From assembly GCF_010723575.1 (NCBI RefSeq), contig NZ_BLKZ01000001.1, positions 5,084,001 to 5,148,000 of the forward strand: DNA of 64,000 nt. The letters are read 5' to 3'. The position numbers and the translations under genes are program-made. This DNA is from Mycobacterium bourgelatii (GTDB taxonomy: Bacteria > Actinomycetota > Actinomycetes > Mycobacteriales > Mycobacteriaceae). Positions 24,172-35,700 of this stretch are shown here, in pieces (position 1 is the first letter of the stretch; the number at the start of each line of letters is the position of its first letter). The notes beneath the pieces are model-generated. The model saw nothing but the letters and a program-made list of their open reading frames with translations. It searched no databases and had not been told where the DNA came from.

Positions 24172-27100
24172 CTACGTGTTGGTGACGACGAGGCCCGCGT
24201 TGACCGGCGACAGGGCCGCCAGCGCCGCCTGCAGCGCACTCAGCTGGCCGTTCCAGTAGCCGGAGACCTGGCTGCCGATGTTGCCGACGCCGGAGATCAG
24301 GGCCGCGGTGTCCGCGGCAAGCGTGCTGGTGTTGGCGAAACCGGAGATGGCGTTGCCGAGGTTCTGCACACCGGACAGCAACGTGCCGGAGTTGTACCAG
24401 CCCGACGTCCACGCACCGTTGGCGTTCGAGAAGCCCGAACTCCAATCGTTCGAGTTGAAGAACCCGGACGTGTTGTTGGAACTTCCGTTGAAGAAACCTG
24501 ACGACGACACCCCGGAGGAGTTTCCGAAACCCGACAGCCCCGGTATGCCCAGGTTGAGCCGGCCGAGCAAATTCATCTGGATGGGGATCCGGATGTCCGC
24601 TCCGGCCGTGAGGTCGTTGAAGATGATCGGGTTCACGACGATGTTGTCCATCGCCGGGGACAGCAGGGTTCCGCTGACGTTGATGGTGAGCAGAACGGAG
24701 ACCGACACGTTGACCGGGATTCCGAACGTTGGCGGCGCGTAGATGGTGATCGGGTAGATGAAGCCGGTGACCGGGATCGCCACGTTGGTGCCGGCCACCA
24801 GGTCGATCGGGATCGCCGGGAAATCGATCGGGATGTGGATCCCGTCCGCCCCTATGCCGCTACCCAGGTTGAATGCACCGAAGTTCCTGCTGCCGGTGTT
24901 GAACGACCCGGTGTTGACGTCGCCGACGTTGGCGAAGCCGGTGTTGATGTTGCCGGGGTTGAAGCTTCCGGTGTTCAGATCACCGGCGTTGGAACCACCG
25001 GTGTTGAAGCTACCGACGTTGAAACTTCCCGTGTTGTTGCTGCCGGTATTGCCGATACCGGTGTTGAAGCTGCCGGTGTTGCCGATACCGGTATTGCCGA
25101 TGCTGGTGTTACCGATACCGGTGTTGTACTCACCAGCGTTACCGATACCGGTGTTGCCGGTACCGGAGTTGAACAACCCCCGGTTACCGGTGCCGGAGTT
25201 GAACAACCCGACGTTGTCAGTACCGGCGTTCAACCCGCCGAAGCCGGCATTGCCGCTACCGAGCAACCCGATACCAACGTTGCTGTCACCCCAGTTGGCG
25301 AAACCGAAGTTGCCATCACCCCAGTTACCGAAACCGATGTTGCCGTTACCGGTGTTACCGATACCGATGTTGCCCGAACCGGAGTTACCGAAGCCGATGT
25401 TGCCATCACCGAGGTTGCCGAACCCGAAGTTGTTGCTACCCAGGTCACCGAACCCGAAGTTGAAACTGCCCAGGTTGCCGCCACCGAAGTTGAAGCCACC
25501 CACGTTGCCCAACCCGATGTTCAGCTGCCCGACGTTGCCGCCGCCCACGTTCAGCCCACCCACGTTGCCCAGGCCGAGACTGAAGCTGGTGAAGTCGGTC
25601 ACCGAATTCTGGAAGAGCCCGGAAACCTGGCTGCCGACGTTGCCGAAGCCAGAGACCACCGCCTCCTGCGCCGCGTCCAACGAGCTGACGTTGAACCAGC
25701 CCGACATGGTGTTGCCCAGGTTGCGCATACCGGACTGCAGATCGCCCACGTTGCCCCAACCCGAGGTGCCCAGCCCCTGGTTCTGCCAGCCCGAACTGCC
25801 CGCACCCAGGTTGAAGAACCCTGAAGAACTGCCCTCGCCGGTGTTGAAGAACCCCGACGACGGCGCACCCGTCTGGTTGAAGTAGCCGGAGCCCGCCGGG
25901 ATTCCGAAGCCCATGTGGATCGGGCCGATGCTGCCGGTGATGCCGCCAAAGATGGTGTATCCCGGGCCGCCGATTGACAAGTTCAGCTGTGGCCCACCGA
26001 TCGTTATGGTCGGAACGTTGATGGGACCGAAGGTGCCGCTGATGCTGGCGCCGGAAAGAGTGACCGGTAGCTGGGGGACGGTGAACGGCGCCGTGGTGAT
26101 GTCGAATGTTCCACCGGTGATCGTCAGGTGCAACGGGATTCGCATACCGAAGTCCACGGGAATCTGGTCGATGTGGATCTCGTAGGTCACCCCGGTGATG
26201 CCCTGGGCGTCGCCCCGGAGGAAGAACCCGTTGTTCATGTTGCCGGAGTTGCCGATACCGGTGTTGATGTCGCCGGAGTTGCCGATACCGGTGTTCAGGT
26301 CGCCGGTGTTGAACCAGCCGGTGTTGGTGTCACCGCTGTTGAAGTCACCGCTGTTGAAGCTGCCCTCGTTGAAGCTGCCGGTGTTGAAGCTACCGCGGTT
26401 ACCGATACCGGTGTTGAAGTTGCCCGGGTTGAACAACCCGGTGTTGCCGATACCGGAGTTGGCGATACCGGTGTTGTAACTACCGGTGTTGAACAACCCG
26501 GCGTTACCCTCACCGGCGTTGAAAAGGCCGCGCAGATCAAACCCGGAGTTACCGAAACCGACGTTGCCGTTACCGGTGTTGAAGAACCCGACGTTGTTGT
26601 CACCGGTGTTACCGAACCCGATGTTGCCCGTCCCGGTGTTACCGAACAGGTCGGTGACCGCATCCGCCGCGGCCGCAGGGCTCACCGCCAGCAGACTGTT
26701 CAGCTTGACCGACAGACCCGTCCCACTGAGCAGGTTGCTGATCACCGGGCTGTTCAACAGGCTGCCAAGGTTCCCCGAGCTCAGCAGACCACTCACCGAG
26801 GGGCTGCTCAGCAGGGTGCTGACCACCGGACTGCTCAGCAGGTTGCTGACGGCCGGACTGCTCAGCAGGGTGCTCACCGACGGGCCGCTCAGCAAGGACG
26901 TGACCGCCGAGTTGCTCACCAAAGCCACCGTGATCGAGGGGTCGTTCAACTGGCTGATGAACGCCTCCGAACTCACCCACGCGGTAAACGCCGGCGAATT
27001 CGACAGGTTGGTCAGCACCGTCTGCAGACCACCATGGGACTCGACGAAGTTCGTGATCTGGTTCAGCGAGAAATTGCCCCACGGCGTCGACAGCGTCGAC

Positions 27101-29029
27101 GCAGCCGCACTGCCGGTGCCACCCACACCCAACTGGGTCAACAAGCTGCTCAAGCTGGACCCGTTGCTCAGGTGCACGCTACTGAGCAGGCTGTTGATCG
27201 AGGGGTTGCTGAAGATGCCGCTCAGTGCCGGGCTGCTCAACAGACTACCGACCGACGGGCTGCTCAGCAGGTTGGTGACGACCGGGCTGCTGAGCAGGCC
27301 GGTCACCGACGGGCCGCTCAACAGGTTGGTGACCACCGGGCTGCTCACAAAAGCGGTGATCGAGGAGTCGTTCAGCTGGCTGATGAACGCATCCGAACTT
27401 ACCCACGAGGTGAACGCCGACGAACGCGACAGGTTGCTCAACACCGCCTGCAACCCGCCATGGGACTCAACGAAGTTCGCGATCTGGTTCACCGAGAAAT
27501 TGCCCCACGGCGTCGACAACGTCGACGCAGCCGCACTACCGGTGCCACCCACACCCAACTGAGTCAGCAGGCTGCTCAGGCTGGACCCGTTGCTCAGGTG
27601 CAGACCGCTGACCAGGCTGCTGACAGCCTTGCTGCTCAAGAAGCTGCTCACCGTCGGGCTACTCAGCAGGCTGCTCACCGTCGGGCTGCTCAACAAGCTG
27701 CTCACGGTGGCGCTGCTGAGCAGGGTGTTGACGGCCGAGCTGTTGAGCAGACCAGTCACCGACGAACTGCTCAACAGGGCGCTCACGCTGCCACTGCTCA
27801 ACGCGTTGGACACGAAGTCGGAGTTCAACAGGCCAGACAGGAAGCCAAAGCCGCGACCCGAACCACCGAAGCCACCGAAGTCACCAAAGCCACCAAAGCC
27901 ACCGAAGCCACCCCAGTGACCCCAACCCGCGGCCGCCGTCCCGGTACCCACACCCAGCTGGCTCAACACACTGGACACATCACCCGCGCCGAAACGCAGG
28001 CTGCTCAGCAGGCTGCTCACCGACTGGCTGTTCAACAGGCTGCTCAGACTGTGGCCGCTCAACAGGCTGCTCACCGCCGGGCTGCTCAACAAGCCGGTCA
28101 CCGCCGGGCTGCTCAACAAACCGCTCAGGCTGCCCGTACTCAGCACAGCGCTCAACGTTCCACCGCTGAACACGCTGCCCAGGCCCACACCCGACAGCGC
28201 CGGGGCAAACGCCTGCAGACCCGCACCGCCGAAGTGTCCCCAGCCAAAGCGACCGAACGACCCCCAGCGCCCGGCCGCCGCCGCCGCACCCGTGCCGGCA
28301 TCACCCAGGCTGTGCAGGCCCACGTTGGCCAGATTGCCCGTACCCAGCCGCAAACTGCCCAACAACCCGCTCAGGTTGAAACCACCCAGCAAGCCGCCCA
28401 GCCGCAAACCACCCACATTGCCCGAACTCAAGCCCGCAACAACAGCTTTGACACTCCCACCGCCGCCACCAGCCAAGCCAGCCACCTGCGACACCACGCC
28501 CGCCAACTGACCCAACGGCAACGGTGAACGGCGTCAACGCCGACACCGCCGAGGACGCCCCACCGTAGTAGCTCAACATCGCCGCCACGTCCTGGGCCCA
28601 GAACTCCTCGTAGGCCGACTCCACCGCCGCGATCGCCGGCCAGTTCTGCCCAAACAAGTTGGACACCGCCAACCGCACCAGCGAATTACGGTTACCCGCA
28701 ATCAACGCCGGATGCACGACCATCGACCGCGCCGACTCAAACGCCGACACCACCACCCGAGCCTGCGACGCCGCCTCCTCGGCCGCGATCCCCGCCGCAC
28801 TCAACCACGCCGCATACGGCGAAGCCGCGGCCGCCATCGCGCCCGACGCCGGCCCCTGCCAGGCACCGTTGACCAAGCCGGAAGTCACCGACTCAAAGAA
28901 CGACGACGCCGAACTCAACTCGGCCGCCAGACCGTCCCACGCCGACGCCACCGCCGTCATCGGCGCCGAACCCGCGCCGAGCAGCAAGTTCAGGGAGTTG
29001 ATCTCGGGTGGCAAGGTTAGAAAACTCAC
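24172..29029 (-). pseudogene. PPE-MPTR gene, copy 1 of 3, frameshifted after the PPE domain
   Basis: First (downstream-most) of three tandem PPE-MPTR paralogues. The PPE domain (28522-29029: MSFLTLPPEINSLN, WQGPASGAM, YEEFWAQDVAAMLSYY) is intact up to SALTPFT. Here a 2-bp deletion (between 28522 and 28523, relative to copies 2 and 3) shifts frame, so the remaining 1,449 codons (24172-28521, LPLGQLAGVV...) are separated; only a TTG codon could restart them. The downstream frame is otherwise open throughout. It carries an extra block of Leu/Ser/Pro repeats (26690-28160) absent from the sister genes, then two MPTR arrays and two cassette domains. Broken gene or assembly error in a repeat. Confidence 0.85.
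26690..28160 (-). repeat. LLSSPxV-type repeats with a 420-bp duplicated module
   Basis: Within copy 1, the protein repeats units such as LLSSPAVSxLLSSPxV about every 9 residues. A module carrying LSNGSSLSSLLTQLGVGGTG, STPWGNFS and FVESHGGLQ occurs twice, offset about 420 bp (anchor points near 27130 and 27550), with a more degenerate relative near 27950. Copies 2 and 3 hold only a short version of this zone. This repeat is distinct from the Asn-Gly MPTR pentapeptide. Confidence 0.75.
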
Positions 29030-29125
29030 CGGCTCAATCCTCTTCCTTACATTGCAGGAAAGCTTCTTGGGAGTAGTAGCTGCTACAGAACAACGGTCGG
29101 CCGTTCAAGGTGGATAAGTACGTCA
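29030..29125. repeat. 96-bp intergenic spacer, identical copy 1
   Basis: The spacer between PPE copies 1 and 2 reads the same as the one between copies 2 and 3 (32696-32791). It contains CTCTTCCTTACATTGCAGG and GAGTAGTAGCTGCTAC. Such identity in non-coding DNA points to a recent tandem duplication or ongoing gene conversion. Confidence 0.8.
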
Positions 29126-32100
29126 TCAGCTGCCCCAGTTCGCCAGCGCCGCCTGCAACGCGCTCGTCTGGCCGTTCCAGTAGCCGGAGATCTGGCTGCC
29201 GATGTTGCCGACACCGGAGATCAGGGCCGCGGTGTCTGCGGCAAGCGTGCTGGTGTTGGCGAGACCGGAGATGGCGTTGCCGAGGTTCTGCCAGCCGGAC
29301 AGCAACGTGCCGGAGTTGTACCAGCCCGACGTCCACGCACCGTTGGCGTTCGAGAAGCCCGAACTCCAGTCGTTGGAGTTGAAGAACCCAGACGTGTTGC
29401 TGGCATTTCCGTTGAAGAAGCCCGACGCCGTTGCCGACGAGTTCCCGAAACCGGACGGGCCCGGGATGCCCAGTTGGAGTTGGCCGAGCAAGTTCATCTG
29501 GAAGGGCACCGCTATGTTCGCCCCGACCGCGAGGTTGTTCAGGACGATCTGGTTTACGACCATCTGCATCGCCGGGACCAGTTGGTCGCCCTGGATGGTG
29601 ATTGTCAGCAGGACGGTAATCGAGAAACGGACCGGGATGGCCATTGCAGGGATGAAGACGGTCATCGGATCGATGTAACCGGTGATCGGGATCGACGAGT
29701 TGGTGCCGCCCACCAGGTCGATCGGGATCGCCGGGAAATTGATCGGGATGTGGTAGCCGTCCGCCCCTATGCCGCTACCCAGGTTGAATGCACCGAAGTT
29801 CCTGCTGCCGGTGTTGAACGACCCGGTGTTGACGTCGCCGACGTTGGCGAAGCCGGTGTTGATGTTGCCGGGGTTGAAGCTTCCGGTGTTCAGATCACCC
29901 GGGTTGGCACCACCGGTGTTGAAGCTACCGACGTTGAAACTTCCCGTGTTGTTGCTGCCGGTATTGCCGATACCGGTGTTGAAGCTGCCGGTGTTGCCGA
30001 TACCGGTATTGCCGATGCTGGTGTTACCGATACCGGTGTTGTACTCACCAGCGTTACCGATACCGGTGTTGCCGGTACCGGAGTTGAACAACCCCCGGTT
30101 ACCGGTGCCGGAGTTGAACAACCCGACGTTGTCACTACCGGCGTTCAACCCGCCGAAGCCGGCATTGCCGCTACCGAGCAACCCGATACCAACGTTGCTG
30201 TCACCCCAGTTGGCGAAACCGAAGTTGCCATCACCCCAGTTACCGAAACCGATGTTGCCGTTACCGGTGTTACCGATACCGATGTTGCCCGAACCGGAGT
30301 TACCAAAGCCGATGTTGCCATCACCGAGGTTGCCGAACCCGAAGTTGTGGCTACCCAGGTCACCGAACCCGAAGTTCATGTCGCCCAGGTTGCCGCCACC
30401 GAAGTTGAAGCCACCCACGTTGCCCAACCCGATGTTGAGCTGCCCGACGTTGCCGCCACCGATGTTCAGCCCACCCACGTTGCCCAGGCCGATGCTGAAG
30501 CTGGTGAAGTCGGTCACCGAATTCTGGAAGAGCCCGGAAACCTGGCTGCCGACGTTGCCGAAGCCAGAGACCACCGCCTCCTGCGCCGCGTCCAACGAGC
30601 TGACGTTGAACCAGCCCGACATGGTGTTGCCCAGGTTGCGCATACCGGACTGCAGATCGCCCACGTTGCCCCAACCCGAGGTGCCCAGCCCCTGGTTCTG
30701 CCAGCCCGAACTGCCCGCACCCAGGTTGAAGAACCCTGAAGAACTGCCCTCGCCGGTGTTGAAGAACCCCGACGACGGCGCACCCGTCTGGTTGCCAAAG
30801 CCAACGCCCGCCGGGATCTCGAAGCCAAATTCGACGGGGCCGACCGTGCCGAAGAGGCCGCCGAAAACGGTGTATCCCGGGCCGCCGACTAGCAGATTCA
30901 GCCGTGGGCCGCTGACCGTTATGGACGGAACGGTGATGGGACCGATCCAGGAGTTGTTGTTGACATTGTTGAGAGTGGCGAGGTTGATCTGCCCAATGAC
31001 GTACGGCTGAGTGGTGATGTCGAATGTGCCACCGGAAATCGTCATGTTTATCGGGACTCGCAAGCCGAAGTCCACGGGAACCTGGTCGATGTGCAGCGCG
31101 TACCTGAACCCGGTGCTGCCCTGGGCGTCGCCCCGGAGGAAGAACCCGTTGTTCATGTTGCCGGAGTTGCCGATACCGGTGTTGATGTCGCCGGAGTTGC
31201 CGATACCGGTGTTCAGGTCGCCGGTGTTGAACCAGCCGGTGTTGGTGTCACCGCTGTTGAAGTCACCGCTGTTGAAGCTGCCGTCGTTGAAGCTGCCGGT
31301 GTTGAAGCTACCGCGGTTACCGATACCGGTGTTGAAGTTGCCCGGGTTGAACAAACCGGTGTTGCCGATACCGGAGTTGGCGATACCGGTGTTGTAACTA
31401 CCGGTGTTGAACAACCCGGCGTTACCCTCACCGGCGTTGAAAATGCCGCGCAGATCAAACCCGGAGTTACCGAAACCGACGTTGCCGTTACCGGTGTTGA
31501 AGAACCCGACGTTGTTGTCACCGGTGTTACCGAACCCGATGTTGCCGGTCCCGGTGTTACCAAAGATGTCGGTGACCGCATCCGCCGCGGCCGCAGGGCT
31601 CACCGCCAGCAGACCGTCCAACTTGCCCGACAGCGCCGTCCCACTCAACAAGCTGCTGATCGCCGGGTTGCTCAACAAACCGCTCACCAACGGACTACGC
31701 AGCAAGTTGCCCACGGCCGGACTCAAGAAATTACCGACCGCCGGGCTGTTCAACAACGTGGTGACCGTCGGGCTGGCCAGCAACGTGGACAAACTGCCAC
31801 TGCTCAGCACAGCGCTCAACGCCCCGCTGCTCAACACGCTGCTCAGGCCCCCACCCGACAGTGCCGGCACAAACGCCTGCAGACCCGCACCGCCGAAGTG
31901 TCCCCAACCAAAGCGACCGAACGACCCCCAGCGCCCGGCCGCCGCCGCCGCACCAGTGCCAGCATCACCCAGGCTGTGCAGGCCCACGTTGGCCAGATTG
32001 CCCGTACCCAGCCGCAAACTGCCCAACAACCCGCTCAGGTTGAAACCACCCAGCAAGCCGCCCAGCCGCAAACCACCCACATTGCCCGAACTCAAGCCCG

Positions 32101-32695
32101 CAACAACAGCTTTGACACTGCCACCGCCGCCACCAGCCAAGCCAGCCACCTGCGACACCACGCCCGCCAACTGACCCAACGGCAACTTGGTGAACGGCGT
32201 CAACGCCGACACCGCCGAGGACGCCCCACCGTAGTAGCTCAACATCGCCGCCACGTCCTGGGCCCAGAACTCCTCGTAGGCCGACTCCACCGCCGCGATC
32301 GCCGGCCAGTTCTGCCCAAACAAGTTGGACACCGCCAACCGCACCAGCGAATTACGGTTACCCGCAATCAACGCCGGATGCACGACCATCGACCGCGCCG
32401 ACTCAAACGCCGACACCACCACCCGAGCCTGCGACGCCGCCTCCTCAGCCGCGATCCCCGCCGCACTCAACCACGCCGCATACGGCGACGCCGCGGCCGC
32501 CATCGCGCCCGACGCCGGCCCCTGCCAGGCACCGTTGACCAAGCCGGAAGTCACCGACTCAAAGAACGACGACGCCGAACTCAACTCGGCCGCCAGACCG
32601 TCCCACGCCGACGCCACCGCCGTCATCGGCGCCGAACCCGCGCCGAGCAGCAAGTTCAGGGAGTTGATCTCGGGTGGCAAGGTTAGGAAACTCAC
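29126..32695 (-). CDS. PPE-MPTR family protein, tandem copy 2
   Basis: 1,189-residue PPE protein. Residues 1-180 form the PPE domain (PPE at 7-9, WQG turn, YEEFWAQDVAAMLSYYGGASS). A Gly/Leu-rich bridge (GSLRLGTGNLANVGLHSLG) and short LLNSP repeats follow, then a first MPTR array (GNTGxxNxGxxN), cassette A (HIDQVPVDFGLRV... to FEIPAGVGF), the PSSGFFNTGEGSSSGFF hinge, a second MPTR array, cassette B (YHIPINFPAIPIDL...) and a conserved C-terminus (ALISGVGNIGSQISGYWNG). GTG start preceded by AGGA. ESX-5 export to the cell surface is the family expectation. No adjacent PE partner. It has one codon fewer than copy 3 in the LLNSP zone. Confidence 0.9.
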   Translation of the reverse strand: MSFLTLPPEINSLNLLLGAGSAPMTAVASAWDGLAAELSSASSFFESVTSGLVNGAWQGPASGAMAAAASPYAAWLSAAGIAAEEAASQARVVVSAFESARSMVVHPALIAGNRNSLVRLAVSNLFGQNWPAIAAVESAYEEFWAQDVAAMLSYYGGASSAVSALTPFTKLPLGQLAGVVSQVAGLAGGGGGSVKAVVAGLSSGNVGGLRLGGLLGGFNLSGLLGSLRLGTGNLANVGLHSLGDAGTGAAAAAGRWGSFGRFGWGHFGGAGLQAFVPALSGGGLSSVLSSGALSAVLSSGSLSTLLASPTVTTLLNSPAVGNFLSPAVGNLLRSPLVSGLLSNPAISSLLSGTALSGKLDGLLAVSPAAAADAVTDIFGNTGTGNIGFGNTGDNNVGFFNTGNGNVGFGNSGFDLRGIFNAGEGNAGLFNTGSYNTGIANSGIGNTGLFNPGNFNTGIGNRGSFNTGSFNDGSFNSGDFNSGDTNTGWFNTGDLNTGIGNSGDINTGIGNSGNMNNGFFLRGDAQGSTGFRYALHIDQVPVDFGLRVPINMTISGGTFDITTQPYVIGQINLATLNNVNNNSWIGPITVPSITVSGPRLNLLVGGPGYTVFGGLFGTVGPVEFGFEIPAGVGFGNQTGAPSSGFFNTGEGSSSGFFNLGAGSSGWQNQGLGTSGWGNVGDLQSGMRNLGNTMSGWFNVSSLDAAQEAVVSGFGNVGSQVSGLFQNSVTDFTSFSIGLGNVGGLNIGGGNVGQLNIGLGNVGGFNFGGGNLGDMNFGFGDLGSHNFGFGNLGDGNIGFGNSGSGNIGIGNTGNGNIGFGNWGDGNFGFANWGDSNVGIGLLGSGNAGFGGLNAGSDNVGLFNSGTGNRGLFNSGTGNTGIGNAGEYNTGIGNTSIGNTGIGNTGSFNTGIGNTGSNNTGSFNVGSFNTGGANPGDLNTGSFNPGNINTGFANVGDVNTGSFNTGSRNFGAFNLGSGIGADGYHIPINFPAIPIDLVGGTNSSIPITGYIDPMTVFIPAMAIPVRFSITVLLTITIQGDQLVPAMQMVVNQIVLNNLAVGANIAVPFQMNLLGQLQLGIPGPSGFGNSSATASGFFNGNASNTSGFFNSNDWSSGFSNANGAWTSGWYNSGTLLSGWQNLGNAISGLANTSTLAADTAALISGVGNIGSQISGYWNGQTSALQAALANWGS

Positions 32696-32791
32696 CGGCT
32701 CAATCCTCTTCCTTACATTGCAGGAAAGCTTCTTGGGAGTAGTAGCTGCTACAGAACAACGGTCGGCCGTTCAAGGTGGATAAGTACGTCA
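32696..32791. repeat. 96-bp intergenic spacer, identical copy 2
   Basis: Same sequence as 29030-29125. It contains a GTAGTAGCTGCTAC imperfect palindrome and supplies the AGGA ribosome site for the GTG start of PPE copy 2. Confidence 0.8.
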
Positions 32792-35700
32792 TCAGCTGCC
32801 TCCCCAGTTCGCCAACGCCGCCTGCAGTCCGTTGAAGTAGCCCGAGACCTGGCTGCCGACGTTGCCGATACCGGAGATCAGAGCTGCGGTGTCTGCGGCG
32901 AGCGTGCTGGTGTTGACGAGACCGGAGATGGCGTTGCCGAGGTTCTGCCAACCGGACAGCAACGTGCCGGAGTTGTACCAGCCCGACGTCAGCGCCCCGT
33001 TGGCGTTGGCAAAGCCCGAACTCAGATCGCTCGAGTTGAAGAACCCGGAAGTGCCTGTGGCATTTCCGTTGAAGAAGCCCGACGACACCGTTCCGGAGGA
33101 GTTCCCGAAGCCGGACAGTCCCGGTATGCCCAGCATGAGTTGTCCGAGGAACGTCATCTGAATGGGCATCGCGAAGTCCGCCCCGTACACGACGTCCATC
33201 AGGACGATCGGGTTGATGACGATCGGTTCCACGATTGCGGACCCGACGATGCCGGAGATGCTGACGAGGCCAAGCGCATTCATGTTGACCGGGACATCGA
33301 CAAGGATCGGATAGACGGTGATCGGGTCGAACTGACCGGTGATCGGGATCGCAACGTTCGTGTACGCCAATAGGTCGATCGGGATCGCCGGGAAGTTGAG
33401 CGGGATGTGGTAGCCGTCCGCCCCTACGTCGTCGCCCAGGTTGAATGCGCCGAAGTTCCTGCTGCCGGTGTTGAACGACCCGGTGTTGACGTCGCCGACA
33501 TTGGCGAAGCCGGTGTTGATGCTGCCGGCGTTGAAGCTTCCGGTGTTCAGATGACCCGGGTTGGCACTGCCGGTGTTGAAGCTGCCGACGTTGAAGCTTC
33601 CCGTGTTGTTGCTGCCGGTGTTGCCGATACCCGCGTTGCCGCTGCCGGTGTTGCCGATACCGGTGTTGGCGATGCTGGTGTTACCGATACCGGTGTTGTA
33701 CTCACCGGTGTTGCCGATACCGGTGTTGCCAATGCCGGAGTTGAACAACCCGCGGTTGCCGGTGCCGGAGTTGAACAACCCGACGTTGTCAGAACCGGCG
33801 TTCAGCCCGCCGAAGCCGGCATTGCCGCTACCGAGCCACCCGATACCGACGTTGTTGCTTCCCCAGTTGGCGAAGCCGAAGTTGCCATCGCCCCAGTTAC
33901 CGAAACCGATGTTGCCGTTACCGGTGTTACCGATACCGATGTTGCCCGAACCGGTGTTACCGAAGCCGATGTTGCCATCACCGAGGTTGCCGAACCCGAA
34001 GTTGTGGCTACCCAGGTCACCGAACCCGAAGTTCATGTCGCCCAGGTTGCCGCCACCGAAGTTGAAGCCACCCACATTGCCCAACCCGATGTTGAGCTGG
34101 CCGACGTTGCCGCCACCGATGTTCAGCCCACCTACGTTGCCCAGGCCGATGCTGAAGCTGGTGAGGTCGGTCACTGAGTCGTTGAAGAACCCGGAAACCT
34201 GGCTGCCGACGTTGCCGAACCCGGAGACCACCGCCTCCTGCGCCGCGTCCAACGAGCTGACGTTGAACCACCCCGAGACGGTGTTGCCCAGGTTGCGCAA
34301 ACCGGACTGCAGATCGCCCACGTTGCCCCAACCCGAGGTGCCCAGCCCCTGGTTGTGCCATCCCGAACTGCCCGCGCCCAGGTTGAAGAACCCTGAAGAA
34401 CTGCCCTCGCCGGAGTTGAAGAACCCCGACGACGGAGCACCCGTCTGGTTGCCAAAGCCCGGGCCCGCCGGGATCGAGAACAACGGGATATCGATCGGGC
34501 CGATGGTGCCGACGATGCCGCCGAATGTGGTGTATCCGGGGCCGCCGAGCACGAAGTTCAGCCGTGGGCCGCTGATCGTTATGGACGGAACGCTGATCGG
34601 ACCGATGGTGCCGCTCGTGTTGCTGAGAGAACTGAGGTCCAGCGCCGCGATGTTGAACGGCATCGTGGTGATGTCGAATGTGCCACCGGAAATGATCGTG
34701 TTCACCGGGAATCGCATGCCGTAGTCCACATAGATCCGGTCGATGTGGATCGAGTAGGAAACACCGGTCATGCCCTGGGCGTCGCCCCGGACGAAGAACC
34801 CGTTGTTCATGTTGCCGGAGTTGCCGATACCGGTGTTGATGTCGCCGGAGTTGCCGATACCGGTGTTCAGGTCGCCGGTGTTGAACCAGCCGGTGTTGGT
34901 GTCACCGCTGTTGAAGTCACCGCTGTTGAAGCTGCCGTCGTTGAAGCTGCCGGTGTTGAAGTTGCCGCGGTTACCGATACCGGTGTTGAAGTTGCCCGGG
35001 TTGAACAAACCGGTGTTGCCGATACCGGAGTTGGCGATACCGGTGTTGTAACTACCGGTGTTGAACAACCCGGCGTTACCCTCACCGGCGTTGAAAATGC
35101 CGCGCAGGTCAAACCCGGAGTTACCGAAACCGACGTTGCCGTTACCGGTGTTGAAGAACCCGACGTTGTTGTCACCGGTGTTACCGAACCCGATGTTGCC
35201 GGTCCCGGTGTTACCAAAGATGTCGGTGACCGCATCCGCCGCGGCCGCAGGGCTCACCGCCAGCAGACCGTCCAACTTGCCCGACAGCGCCGTCCCACTC
35301 AACAAGCTGCTGATCGCCGGGTTGCTCAACAAACCGCTCACCAACGGACTACGCAGCAAGTTGCCCACGGCCGGACTGCTCAAGAAATTACCGACCGCCG
35401 GGCTGTTCAACAACGTGGTGACCGTCGGGCTGGCCAGCAACGTGGACAAACTGCCACTGCTCAGCACAGCGCTCAACGCCCCGCTGCTCAACACGCTGCT
35501 CAGGCCCCCACCCGACAGTGCCGGCACAAACGCCTGCAGACCCGCACCGCCGAAGTGTCCCCAACCAAAGCGACCGAACGACCCCCAGCGCCCGGCCGCC
35601 GCCGCCGCACCCGTGCCGGCATCACCCAGGCTGTGCAGGCCCACGTTGGCCAGATTGCCCGTACCCAGCCGCAAACTGCCCAACAACCCGCTCAGGTTGA

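Noticed and set aside
26128..28527. Long plus-strand ORF (799 codons) opposite PPE copy 1, and similar ones opposite copies 2 and 3 and the giant PPE gene
   Set aside because: Repeats of NxG pentapeptide codons and high GC remove stop codons from the opposite strand. The products are periodic Val/Thr/Asp-rich strings with no domain, and they follow the PPE repeat exactly.
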